Part shown: one piece after another, positions 9,593 through 16,862 of the stretch | How the letters are laid out: each line of letters begins with the position of its first letter | How positions within the stretch are numbered: position 1 is the stretch's first letter | Origin: Mogibacterium sp. | GTDB taxonomy: Bacteria; Bacillota; Clostridia; Peptostreptococcales; Anaerovoracaceae | Assembly: GCA_017433975.1 (NCBI GenBank) | Contig: JAFRGD010000033.1 | Location: forward strand, 29,487 to 93,486 | DNA length: 64,000 nt | Direction of reading: 5' to 3' | The notes under the pieces: generated by a model | Told to the model about the DNA's origin: nothing | Databases searched by the model: none | The model's input: only the letters and a program-made list of their open reading frames with translations | Made by a program: the position numbers and the translations under genes

Positions 9593-9780
9593 GATTTCAC
9601 CTGTAGATGGTGAGACAAACAGTGCACCGCACTCATAACACGAACGTATTCCTGGAATATGCGTTGGGTCTGTTTAATTGAACCTACACATACGCATCGG
9701 GATCCCGGGTTCGCGGCGGATGAAATGCCTCCATCGAGTGGACTTCAGCAAACCGAGACAGGGAGTACCCACCCTTATCT
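9593..9780 (+). ncRNA. ssrS: Probable 6S RNA
   Basis: The sequence folds as one long rod with nested helices. CCTGT 9600-9604 pairs with ACAGG 9758-9762; CACTC 9630-9634 with GAGTG 9736-9740; CGAAC 9641-9645 with GTTCG 9709-9713; and ATGCGT 9659-9664 with ACGCAT 9692-9697. Between the second and third helices lies a large asymmetric bubble, the layout of 6S RNA, which binds the sigma-70/sigma-A holoenzyme as an open-promoter mimic. The length (about 190 nt) fits. A terminator follows at 9799. The exact ends are estimated and no clear promoter was found, so it may be processed from the yebC transcript. Other structured RNAs are possible, but T-box, SRP RNA and tmRNA hallmarks are missing. Confidence 0.66.
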
Positions 9781-9798
9781 ATTGATAGGGCGTCAATT

Positions 9799-9827
9799 AA
9801 AGACCTGACGGTATTCCGGGTTTTTTT
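9799..9827 (+). terminator. Intrinsic terminator after the 6S-like RNA
   Basis: AAAGACC and GGTTTTT arms enclose a CGG-TATT-CCG tip, with a 3-base bulge (TGA) on the 5' side, followed by seven T. A second small hairpin (9772-9790, CCCTTATC/GATAGGG) lies directly upstream and may mark the RNA 3' end. Confidence 0.6.
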
Positions 9828-9843
9828 GCGCCATTTCTTCTTA

Positions 9844-9873
9844 TTGACAGTTAAAAGACGCGTAAACTATAAT
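9844..9873 (+). promoter_or_regulatory. Sigma-A promoter of the OPT transporter gene
   Basis: A perfect -35 box TTGACA (9844-9849) and a perfect -10 box TATAAT (9868-9873) are separated by 18 bases. The 5' leader to the start codon at 9932 is about 50 bases and shows no obvious riboswitch. Confidence 0.85.
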
Positions 9874-9931
9874 TAACGCAGATGTGATTTCCCAACGGTT
9901 ACACATACTATTTACAAAGGATGGTACAGAA

Positions 9932-11545
9932 ATGAATAACAAGAGCAAATCTGATGGCAGATCACTGACCGTAAGGGGCCTCATCATCGGCAGCATCGGA
10001 TCCGTGATCATCACCATGAGCTCGATGTTCATCGCGCTCAAAATGAGTTCTCTGCCGTGGCCGATCATCTTCGTGGCCCTGGCGTCCATGTTCTCGCTCA
10101 AGGCTCTGGGCAACACCAATCTGCATGAGATCAACGTCACGCACACCGCGATGTCTGCCGGCGCCATGGTGTCCGGCGGCCTGGCGTTTACGATCCCGGG
10201 CATGTGGGTTGCAGCGGACCACCAGGAGCTGAACATTCCGGTCCTTCTCGCGATCTCGCTCGGCGGAACGGTTCTCGGACTGATCTTCACCGCGATGATC
10301 CGCAAGTATTTCATTGAGACCAAGGACCTGAACTACCCGATGGGGCAGGCGGCGGCCGATACCCTCGTCGCGGGAGACGAGGGCGGCACCAAGGCAAAGA
10401 TTCTCTTCGGGTCGATGGGCGTCGTAGCGGTCTATACCGTGCTGCGCGACTGGTTCCAAAAGATCCCGGCGGTCTGGTTCAGTAAACGCATGGGGGCGTA
10501 CGGTTCGTCAGCCGGCCTGTATTTCTCGCCGATGCTGATTGGAATCGGTTACATTCTGGGTCCGGTCATGATTGGCGTCTGGTTCATCGGCGCGCTGATC
10601 GGCGACGTCGGAATCCTCCTGATCGGCCAGAAGTCCGGCCTGTTGGATCTTGTTACTGCAACAAATATTAAAGCTTCTCTCGGCATTGGCCTGATGGTCG
10701 GATCCGGTATCGGCATCCTGATCAAAGGCATCCTGCCGAACCTCAAAGAGATCATCAAGGGTTCCCTCAGTAAAGACGGGAACGATGAACTCGTGGTCGG
10801 CGTCCGCCCGATGGCGGTCATCGCAGTTATCATAGCAGTCATCTTCTCGACGGTCTGCCACCTCGGCCCGATTGCTTCGATCATCACGATCCTCGGCGCG
10901 TGGCTCGCGACGTCGATGTCCGCGGAGTGTGTCGGCCAGACTGGCGTCAATCCGATGGAGATCTTCGGCATCCTCGTTCTGCTGCTCGTCCGCGCGATCA
11001 CGTCGCTCGGCGGCCAGGAGATGTTCTACGTCGCTGCGATCGTGGCAGTTGCTGCAGGACTTGTTGGCGACGTCATGAACGACTTCAAGGCCGGGCACAT
11101 CCTCGGAACCAACCATCGCGACATGTGGATCAGCGAAGCCGTCGGCGGCATCCTCGGTGCGGTTGCGGCGGTCTTCACACTTGTCATTATCTATAAAGGG
11201 TACGGCGCGGGCGCAATCGGCGGCGAGCAGTTCCCGGCGGCGCAGGCCATGGCCGTCGCTTCGATGGTCAACGGGATCTCGCACATTCCGGCGTTCGTCA
11301 TCGGCGTCATCGCAGCGGTAGTATTATATCTGCTGAACTTCCCGGTCATGACCCTCGGCCTCGGCGTCTACCTCCCGATGTACATGTCCTGCACGGCATT
11401 CCTCGGCGGCGCGCTCCGGTTCGTCCTGGACAAGGTCAAACCGGGTTCGGACGGGACCGGCAACATCATCGCTTCCGGCTGCCTCGGCGGCGAAGCGATC
11501 ATCGGCGTCATCATTTCCAGTATCCTGGCAATTCAGGCGATTTAG
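9932..11545 (+). CDS. OPT superfamily oligopeptide/metal-chelate transporter
   Basis: 537 residues with many hydrophobic membrane spans throughout. The N-terminal segment (LTVRGLIIGSIGSVIITMSSMFIALKM broken over residues 12-38) and the NYPMGQAAADTLVAG region near residue 135 resemble the Opt/YSL family, which imports oligopeptides or metal-siderophore complexes using an ion gradient. The start at 9932 is preceded by AAAGG and avoids an upstream in-frame ATG that lacks a good site. It has its own perfect promoter. A P1-type aminopeptidase gene follows 52 bases later, suggesting peptide uptake and breakdown, but the substrate is inferred only from that neighbour and the family name. Confidence 0.85.
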   Translation: MNNKSKSDGRSLTVRGLIIGSIGSVIITMSSMFIALKMSSLPWPIIFVALASMFSLKALGNTNLHEINVTHTAMSAGAMVSGGLAFTIPGMWVAADHQELNIPVLLAISLGGTVLGLIFTAMIRKYFIETKDLNYPMGQAAADTLVAGDEGGTKAKILFGSMGVVAVYTVLRDWFQKIPAVWFSKRMGAYGSSAGLYFSPMLIGIGYILGPVMIGVWFIGALIGDVGILLIGQKSGLLDLVTATNIKASLGIGLMVGSGIGILIKGILPNLKEIIKGSLSKDGNDELVVGVRPMAVIAVIIAVIFSTVCHLGPIASIITILGAWLATSMSAECVGQTGVNPMEIFGILVLLLVRAITSLGGQEMFYVAAIVAVAAGLVGDVMNDFKAGHILGTNHRDMWISEAVGGILGAVAAVFTLVIIYKGYGAGAIGGEQFPAAQAMAVASMVNGISHIPAFVIGVIAAVVLYLLNFPVMTLGLGVYLPMYMSCTAFLGGALRFVLDKVKPGSDGTGNIIASGCLGGEAIIGVIISSILAIQAI

Positions 11546-11597
11546 TCAGTCATTGTAAATAAACCATAGCGGTTGCAATAGAAAAGAGGATTATTTT

Positions 11598-12641
11598 ATG
11601 TTTCAAAAGATCGAAGTAACGGAGATCGGCGGGTTCCGGATCGGGAACGCGGACGACAGGCGCGCGGCTACTGGATGCACTGTCATTGTTTGTGAAAACG
11701 GTGCGGTCGCCGGTGTTGATGTCAGGGGCGGCGGACCTGCGACGCGCGAGACGGACCTTCTGCGGTCAGAGAATACCGTAGAGAGGATCAACGCGGTCGT
11801 CCTGAGCGGCGGCAGTGCCTTCGGCCTCGACGCGGCGTCAGGCGTCATGACGGAGCTTGAAAAGAGAGGCGCCGGCTTCCATCTCGGCGATATCACCGTA
11901 CCGATCGTCTGCCAGGCGTCGCTCTTCGACCTCGCCGTCGGGGTTGCTGACGTCCGCCCGGACAAACTGATGGGTGCAAAGGCCGTCGAGAACGCTTACA
12001 AAGGCATCTTCAGCCACGGGAACTACGGCGCTGGCACCGGCGCTTCGGTCGGCAAATATTACGGAATGGACCGCGCGATGAAGACCGGTCTCGGTACCTA
12101 CGCGTGCTCTGACGGGGAACTCGAGATCGGCGCGGTAACCGCTGTGAACGCGTATGCAGACGTTTACGACGTCAACGGACGGATCATCGCAGGCCTCCTG
12201 AACGAAGACCGCACCGCCATCATGGGCTCGGTCGGACCGCTCAAGAACAGCGTCAAATACGTTCCGGTCCGCGAAGTCAATACGTTTGATTATCACGACG
12301 ATCTCGCGGAGCTGTCCCACGAGCTCGGTTACAACGATGTATTCAACACGACGATCTGCTGCCTCGTAACGAACGCAAAGATGACCAAGTCGCAGTGCAA
12401 CAAACTCGCGTCCATTCTCCACGACGGGTATGCCCGCGCGATCAAGCCAGTCCACAGCACGGTCGACGGCGACACCATTTTCGTCATGACGACCGCCGAA
12501 GTCGACGTGAACTTCGACGCGTTTGCGGCGCTCGCGACCGACATCGTCCAGTACAGTATCATCGACGCGGCGCTCTCCGCGGAGGACGCGTTCGGTCTCT
12601 TATCGGCTTCCCACTTTATCCGCAATGAGGTGAACAAATGA
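11598..12641 (+). CDS. P1 (S58) family peptidase, DmpA/NylC-like Ntn hydrolase
   Basis: 347 residues. The family cleaves itself to expose an N-terminal nucleophile and then acts as an aminopeptidase or amidase. Visible family motifs are the N-terminal GCTVIVCENGAVAGVDVRGG pattern, LSGGSAFGLDAASGVM near residue 75, GNYGAGTGASVGK near 138, and NTTI at residues 250-253, where Thr251 would be the freed nucleophile by analogy with NylC-type members. AHDGYARA-like and DGDTIF motifs follow. A ribosome site AGAGGA precedes the ATG. The last four bases overlap polA. The natural substrate is unknown; pairing with the OPT transporter suggests peptide use. Confidence 0.87.
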   Translation: MFQKIEVTEIGGFRIGNADDRRAATGCTVIVCENGAVAGVDVRGGGPATRETDLLRSENTVERINAVVLSGGSAFGLDAASGVMTELEKRGAGFHLGDITVPIVCQASLFDLAVGVADVRPDKLMGAKAVENAYKGIFSHGNYGAGTGASVGKYYGMDRAMKTGLGTYACSDGELEIGAVTAVNAYADVYDVNGRIIAGLLNEDRTAIMGSVGPLKNSVKYVPVREVNTFDYHDDLAELSHELGYNDVFNTTICCLVTNAKMTKSQCNKLASILHDGYARAIKPVHSTVDGDTIFVMTTAEVDVNFDAFAALATDIVQYSIIDAALSAEDAFGLLSASHFIRNEVNK

Positions 12642-15244
12642 GCAAACTCGTTCTGATCGACGGGAACAGCCTGCTATTTCGTGCATATTTTGCCATGCGT
12701 GACATGGTGACAAAGGACGGCATCCATACACAGGGTGCCTTTGCCTTTATTAATATGCTGCAAAAGATCATGCAGGACCACGCGCCGGACAGCATGGCGG
12801 TCGCTTTTGACATGAAGGGCAAGACGTTCCGCCACGACATGTATGACGACTACAAAGCCGGCCGCATGAAGACGCCGGTCGAGCTGCTGCAACAGGTCCC
12901 GATCATGCATCGAATTCTCCAAGCGATGAACATCGCCGTGCTGGAACTGCCGACCTACGAGGCAGACGACATCATCGGAACGGTTTCCCGCGACGCGTCC
13001 GAGGCTGGTTACGATGTCCTGATTATCACGGGTGACAAGGATGAGCTCCAGCTGATCGATGAGAATGTCAGGGTAATGATCAACCGCAAGGGTGTGACGG
13101 ACTTCGATTTGTACGATGAGGCGGCGATGATGGAGCGCTACGGAATCACGCCGACGCAGTTCATTGACCTCAAGGGGCTGATGGGGGACAGTTCGGACAA
13201 CATTCCGGGCATTCCGGGCGTCGGAGAGAAGAAGGGGCTCCAGCTACTGAAACAGTACGGTTCCGTAGAAGGAGTCATCGAACACGCGGATGAGATTCCG
13301 GGCAAACTCGGTGAGACCGTCCGGAACAACCTCGACTCCGCGAGCATGTCCAAGACGCTCGCGACCATCATCCGCAACGCGCCGATCGAATACAATCTGG
13401 AAGATCTCAAGATCACCGAACCGAATTACGACGAGCTGATCGAGATTTATAAAGAGCTTGAATTCAATACATTCCTCAAGCGTCTGAACGAGGGACACGT
13501 CCAGGAGGAACCGCCTGCCGCTGAACCGACCGATCTGTCGGGCGTTTCTGTGGTGAAGCCGGAAGTCTTCCTGTCCAAGGTCGCGGTTGGCTCTTCCGTT
13601 GTGATTGAACTGATAAATGATAACAACCACCGCGGCGTACCGACTGCCAGCGCAGTCGCTTTGTACAGTCCGGCAGCGGGGCTCTTCGCGTCCAAAGACC
13701 TGACAGGTTTCGACGCGGAGCCGTTCCTGCGCGACCTATGTAACCGTAAATACAAATGGACCGGTTATTCGCTGAAATCTGCGGTTTACACGCTGCTTTC
13801 CTATGGCGTGCAGGACTTTGCCCTTGCGCACGATACGGAGATCGCGGAGTATCTCCTCGATCCGAACCGCAGCAAATACGAGCTCGAGAAAATGGCCCTG
13901 CGGCACAGCAATTGCGTCTGGACGCTTCCGGAGGGAACGGAAGCGCAGGCGATGTACCGGCTTTTCATGATCGATTCCATCGCCGCGTCGCAGCGCGCCG
14001 AGATGGACCGCATGGGACTGAGCAAGCTTTTCGATACGTGTGAGATGCCGCTGATCGAGACGATCGCCGCCATGGAGGCTGAAGGAATCCGCCTCGACGC
14101 GGAGGTCCTCCGAAAGGCCGGAGAGGAACTGGATCAGGAAATCAACCGCCTCGAGCAGCAGATTTATGATACAGCAGGGCAGAAGTTCAATATCAACTCA
14201 CCGAAGCAGCTTGGACAGGTTCTGTTTGAGGACCTCGGCCTGCCATATCCGAAGACCGCAAAGAAGAATAACGGGTATTCCACCGCTGCCGACATCCTCG
14301 AGAAGGTCGCCGGCGAGAGCAGTATCGTCCGCGATGTCCTGGAGTACCGCAAATACGCAAAGCTCAAGAGCACTTATGTAGAAGGCCTGCTTGCTTTGGT
14401 CGGCGAGGACGGCAAGATCCACCCGCACTTCAACCAGACCGTCGCTGCGACAGGCCGGCTGAGCTGCACCGAACCGAACCTCCAGAACATCCCGGTACGC
14501 GATGAGTACGGCCGGAGCATCCGCAAGGCGTTTACCGTCGACGACAGCGACCGGGTCTTCATCGGCTCGGACTATTCGCAGATCGAGCTCCGCATCCTCG
14601 CTGCACTGAGCGGTGACGAGACCCTGATCCGCGCGTTCAACGAGGGGCAGGACATCCACCGCCTGACCGCATCGAGAGTCTTTGACATCCCGTTCGACAA
14701 GGTCACCGTGCTCGACAGAAGCCGCGCCAAGGCGGTCAACTTCGGCGTGATCTACGGGATGAGCGGCTTCGGCCTGAGCGAGGAGCTCGGGATCAGCCGT
14801 GCAGACGCGCAGCGGTATATCGACGAATACTTTGCAAAACACGAGGCGGTAAAGAAGTTCCTTGACGAACAGATCAAGAAGGGCGAAGTGGACCGCGAAG
14901 TCCGTACGTTATTCGGCCGCGTCCGTCAGATCCCTGAGTTTGCGTCGCGCAAATACATGGACCGCCAGCTCGCAAACCGCCTCGCGATGAACACCCCGAT
15001 CCAGGGAACCGCGGCGGACATCATCAAAATGGCGATGAACAAGGTGTATTACGAGCTGAAAGACCGCGGATTGAAGTCAAAACTCGTACTGCAGATCCAC
15101 GACGAACTGATCATCGAAGCGTACAAAGACGAAGCCGAGGTTGTCAGTGAACTGCTTCTGCGCGACATGCAGGACGCGGTCAAGCTCGACGTCGAGCTGG
15201 TCTGCGACATGCATTCCGCGGACACCTGGTACGACCTGAAGTAA
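12638..15244 (+). CDS. polA: DNA polymerase I
   Basis: 868 residues. The N-terminal 5' nuclease domain (about 1-290) contains the LIDGNSLLFRAYFAM start, VAFDMKG, YEADDIIG and MGDSSDNIPGIPGVG motifs. The middle domain occupies the place of the 3'-5' proofreading exonuclease but lacks the metal-binding DxE motif (it reads VVIELINDNN), so proofreading is probably lost, as in many Firmicutes enzymes. The polymerase domain has motif A DYSQIELRILAAL, motif B RSRAKAVNFGVIYGMSGFG and motif C QIHDELI. It removes Okazaki primers and fills repair gaps. It is coupled to the upstream peptidase (4-base overlap) and followed by coaE, a common polA-coaE arrangement in Firmicutes. Confidence 0.97.
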   Translation: MSKLVLIDGNSLLFRAYFAMRDMVTKDGIHTQGAFAFINMLQKIMQDHAPDSMAVAFDMKGKTFRHDMYDDYKAGRMKTPVELLQQVPIMHRILQAMNIAVLELPTYEADDIIGTVSRDASEAGYDVLIITGDKDELQLIDENVRVMINRKGVTDFDLYDEAAMMERYGITPTQFIDLKGLMGDSSDNIPGIPGVGEKKGLQLLKQYGSVEGVIEHADEIPGKLGETVRNNLDSASMSKTLATIIRNAPIEYNLEDLKITEPNYDELIEIYKELEFNTFLKRLNEGHVQEEPPAAEPTDLSGVSVVKPEVFLSKVAVGSSVVIELINDNNHRGVPTASAVALYSPAAGLFASKDLTGFDAEPFLRDLCNRKYKWTGYSLKSAVYTLLSYGVQDFALAHDTEIAEYLLDPNRSKYELEKMALRHSNCVWTLPEGTEAQAMYRLFMIDSIAASQRAEMDRMGLSKLFDTCEMPLIETIAAMEAEGIRLDAEVLRKAGEELDQEINRLEQQIYDTAGQKFNINSPKQLGQVLFEDLGLPYPKTAKKNNGYSTAADILEKVAGESSIVRDVLEYRKYAKLKSTYVEGLLALVGEDGKIHPHFNQTVAATGRLSCTEPNLQNIPVRDEYGRSIRKAFTVDDSDRVFIGSDYSQIELRILAALSGDETLIRAFNEGQDIHRLTASRVFDIPFDKVTVLDRSRAKAVNFGVIYGMSGFGLSEELGISRADAQRYIDEYFAKHEAVKKFLDEQIKKGEVDREVRTLFGRVRQIPEFASRKYMDRQLANRLAMNTPIQGTAADIIKMAMNKVYYELKDRGLKSKLVLQIHDELIIEAYKDEAEVVSELLLRDMQDAVKLDVELVCDMHSADTWYDLK

Positions 15245-15255
15245 AGGAGGACTCC

Positions 15256-15894
15256 GTGATTCGGATCGCCATCACCGGGGGAATCGGCTCCGGCAAGACA
15301 ACAGCGACAGACTATCTTGAACAGCTTGGCTACTCCGTGGTCGACGCGGACGTGATTTCGCGCGGCCTGACAGCTGCAGGCGGCGCTGCGATTCCGTTCA
15401 TCCGCGAGAACTTCGGAGATGAGTACATCCTCCCGGACGGCAGCCTGGACCGGCCAAAGATGCGGGAGCTCGTATTTAACGACCCGGCGATGAAGGAACT
15501 CCTCGAATCCGGAACCACCGCAGTTGTAGTCAATGAGCTCGCGGCAGCGATGGAGTCCTGCGAACAGGCAGGGGAGGCGGTTGCGTTTGCATCAATACCG
15601 CTGCTCTTTGAGTCCGGGATGGAAGCCGCGTTTGATGAGTCGTGGCTCGTGACGGCGGACATGGACGTCCGGATCCGGCGGCTCCGCGAGAGGGACGGCC
15701 TTACTGACGAGATGATATATAAGATCATCGCGAATCAGATGCCGGAGGAGGAGAAACTCGCCCGTGCGACCCGTATCATCGACAACTCGGGATCGCTTGA
15801 CGAATTGTATCAGGCACTCGACGACGAACTCGCCCGGCTGACTTCTGAAATAATCGAAAAAAATAGTTGCAATTCAAATTTCGTGGAGATATAA
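15256..15894 (+). CDS. coaE: Dephospho-CoA kinase
   Basis: Last step of coenzyme A synthesis: phosphorylates the 3'-hydroxyl of dephospho-CoA. It has 212 residues with the P-loop ITGGIGSGKTTATDYL at the N-terminus, the DADVISRGL motif that binds the substrate, PLLFESGME in the CoA domain, and R-D-G-L in the lid. It begins with GTG behind AAAGGAGG, 11 bases after polA. The 3' end of the gene carries a sigma-A promoter for the downstream tRNA genes, which may explain the unusual Asn/Cys-rich tail (SCNSNFVEI). Confidence 0.94.
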   Translation: MIRIAITGGIGSGKTTATDYLEQLGYSVVDADVISRGLTAAGGAAIPFIRENFGDEYILPDGSLDRPKMRELVFNDPAMKELLESGTTAVVVNELAAAMESCEQAGEAVAFASIPLLFESGMEAAFDESWLVTADMDVRIRRLRERDGLTDEMIYKIIANQMPEEEKLARATRIIDNSGSLDELYQALDDELARLTSEIIEKNSCNSNFVEI

Positions 15895-15895
15895 T
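15867..15895 (+). promoter_or_regulatory. Sigma-A promoter of the tRNA-Leu genes, inside the end of coaE
   Basis: The -35 box TTGCAA (15867-15872) and a perfect -10 box TATAAT (15890-15895) lie 17 bases apart. The mature tRNA begins 12 bases after the -10 box. Confidence 0.8.
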
Positions 15896-15906
15896 AGGGA
15901 AGCGAT

Positions 15907-15988
15907 GTGGCTGTGGCGGAATGGCAGACGCGCATGCTTGAGGGGCATGTGGGAGACCGTGCTGGTTCGAGTCCAGTCAGCCACACCA
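15907..15988 (+). tRNA. tRNA-Leu (anticodon GAG)
   Basis: Acceptor arms GTGGCTG and CAGCCAC pair fully and the CCA end is encoded. The anticodon stem CATGC/GCATG encloses the loop TTGAGGG, giving anticodon GAG. The long variable arm and the T-arm CTGG-TTCGAGT-CCAG fit a class II leucine tRNA. A run of ten T begins directly after the CCA (15989 onward) and could terminate some transcripts. Confidence 0.95.
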
Positions 15989-16019
15989 TTTTTTTTTACC
16001 ATAACAACCTCAAATTTGC

Positions 16020-16106
16020 GCCGGCGTGGTGGAATTGGCAGACGCGCGGGACTCAAAATCCCGTGGTAGGGATACCGTGTGGGTTCGAGCCCCACCGCCG
16101 GCACCA
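16020..16106 (+). tRNA. tRNA-Leu (anticodon CAA)
   Basis: Acceptor arms GCCGGCG and CGCCGGC pair fully, with an encoded CCA. The anticodon stem CGGGA/TCCCG encloses CTCAAAA, giving anticodon CAA. It has a long variable arm and the T-arm GTGGG-TTCGAGC-CCCAC. It lies 31 bases after the first tRNA-Leu and 31 bases before yajC, so all three may be co-transcribed. Confidence 0.96.
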
Positions 16107-16137
16107 TGGTCAAAATCAATATCCAAGGAGGATTATT

Positions 16138-16611
16138 ATGAACAGCGCATTACTTACACAGGTCGGCTTGCTCGCGGTATTCGTACTGATGATGTATTTC
16201 ATGCTCATCCGTCCGCAGAAGAAACGCGAGAAGGAGACCCAGCAGATGAGAGACGCCCTCAAGAAGGGTGATAAGGTCGTCACGATCGGCGGAATCGTCG
16301 GCCGCATCAGCTCGGTCGGTCCGGAGACCGTCGTCATCGAAGTCGGCAAGGACCGCGTCAAACTGGAGATGCTCAAGTCCGCGATCGGCAACGTCGTGAA
16401 CGGCAACGCGCCACTGTCGGACGAGAAGCCTTCCAAGCCAGCGAAGTCTGAAAAGGATGAGGAAGAAGACGACGCCAAGGACGCGACTGTCAACAGAGAC
16501 CGCAAGATTTCTCCAAAGAAACTGACCGGCAAAAAAGGCGGTAAGAAGGAATCGGCTGAGGAAGCCGTCGCTGACGTCGCCGCAGAGGTCAAGGAAGAGG
16601 TCCAGGAGTAA
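16138..16611 (+). CDS. yajC: Preprotein translocase subunit YajC
   Basis: 157 residues. One N-terminal membrane helix (about residues 5-22, LTQVGLLAVFVLMMYFMLI) is followed by the family signature RPQKKREKE and the small domain LKKGDKVVTIGGIVGRISSV. The C-terminal 50 residues are a charged, low-complexity Lys/Asp/Glu tail, longer than in many YajC proteins. YajC associates with SecDF in the Sec translocon, and secDF is the next gene. The start follows a strong AAGGAGG. A clear terminator follows, so secDF has its own promoter. Confidence 0.93.
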   Translation: MNSALLTQVGLLAVFVLMMYFMLIRPQKKREKETQQMRDALKKGDKVVTIGGIVGRISSVGPETVVIEVGKDRVKLEMLKSAIGNVVNGNAPLSDEKPSKPAKSEKDEEEDDAKDATVNRDRKISPKKLTGKKGGKKESAEEAVADVAAEVKEEVQE

Positions 16612-16656
16612 TCCGGAACGAGGCTCTCTCCGAAAGTACGAAAACAAGTGCAAAAG

Positions 16657-16685
16657 AAATGCAGCTGACTCCGGTTGCATTTTTT
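16657..16685 (+). terminator. Intrinsic terminator after yajC
   Basis: A ten-pair stem (AAATGCAGCT with GGTTGCATTT, including G-U pairs), loop GACTCC, then a T run. Confidence 0.85.
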
Positions 16686-16754
16686 GCGTTTTTTGATTCA
16701 GGAAAAAGGGCGCTTTTTTCCACTAAAAAAACAGCCAAAAAAAGGCTAAAATCC

Positions 16755-16783
16755 TTGAAATATAAACGAATTTAGTTTAAAAT
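16755..16783 (+). promoter_or_regulatory. Sigma-A promoter of secDF
   Basis: The -35 box TTGAAA (16755-16760) and -10 box TAAAAT (16778-16783) are 17 bases apart in an AT-rich stretch, 80 bases before the secDF start. It may drive the long array that follows. Confidence 0.7.
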
Positions 16784-16862
16784 ATTATGAATGCTATCCT
16801 GCGAAAGTATGCGCAAATGGCATCTCAGAAACAACAATTATTACGAAAGGCATTACATAATT

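Noticed and set aside
9593..9830. T-box or amino-acid riboswitch ahead of the OPT transporter
   Set aside because: No T-box sequence or specifier-loop pattern; the RNA ends in a terminator before a separate consensus promoter drives the transporter.
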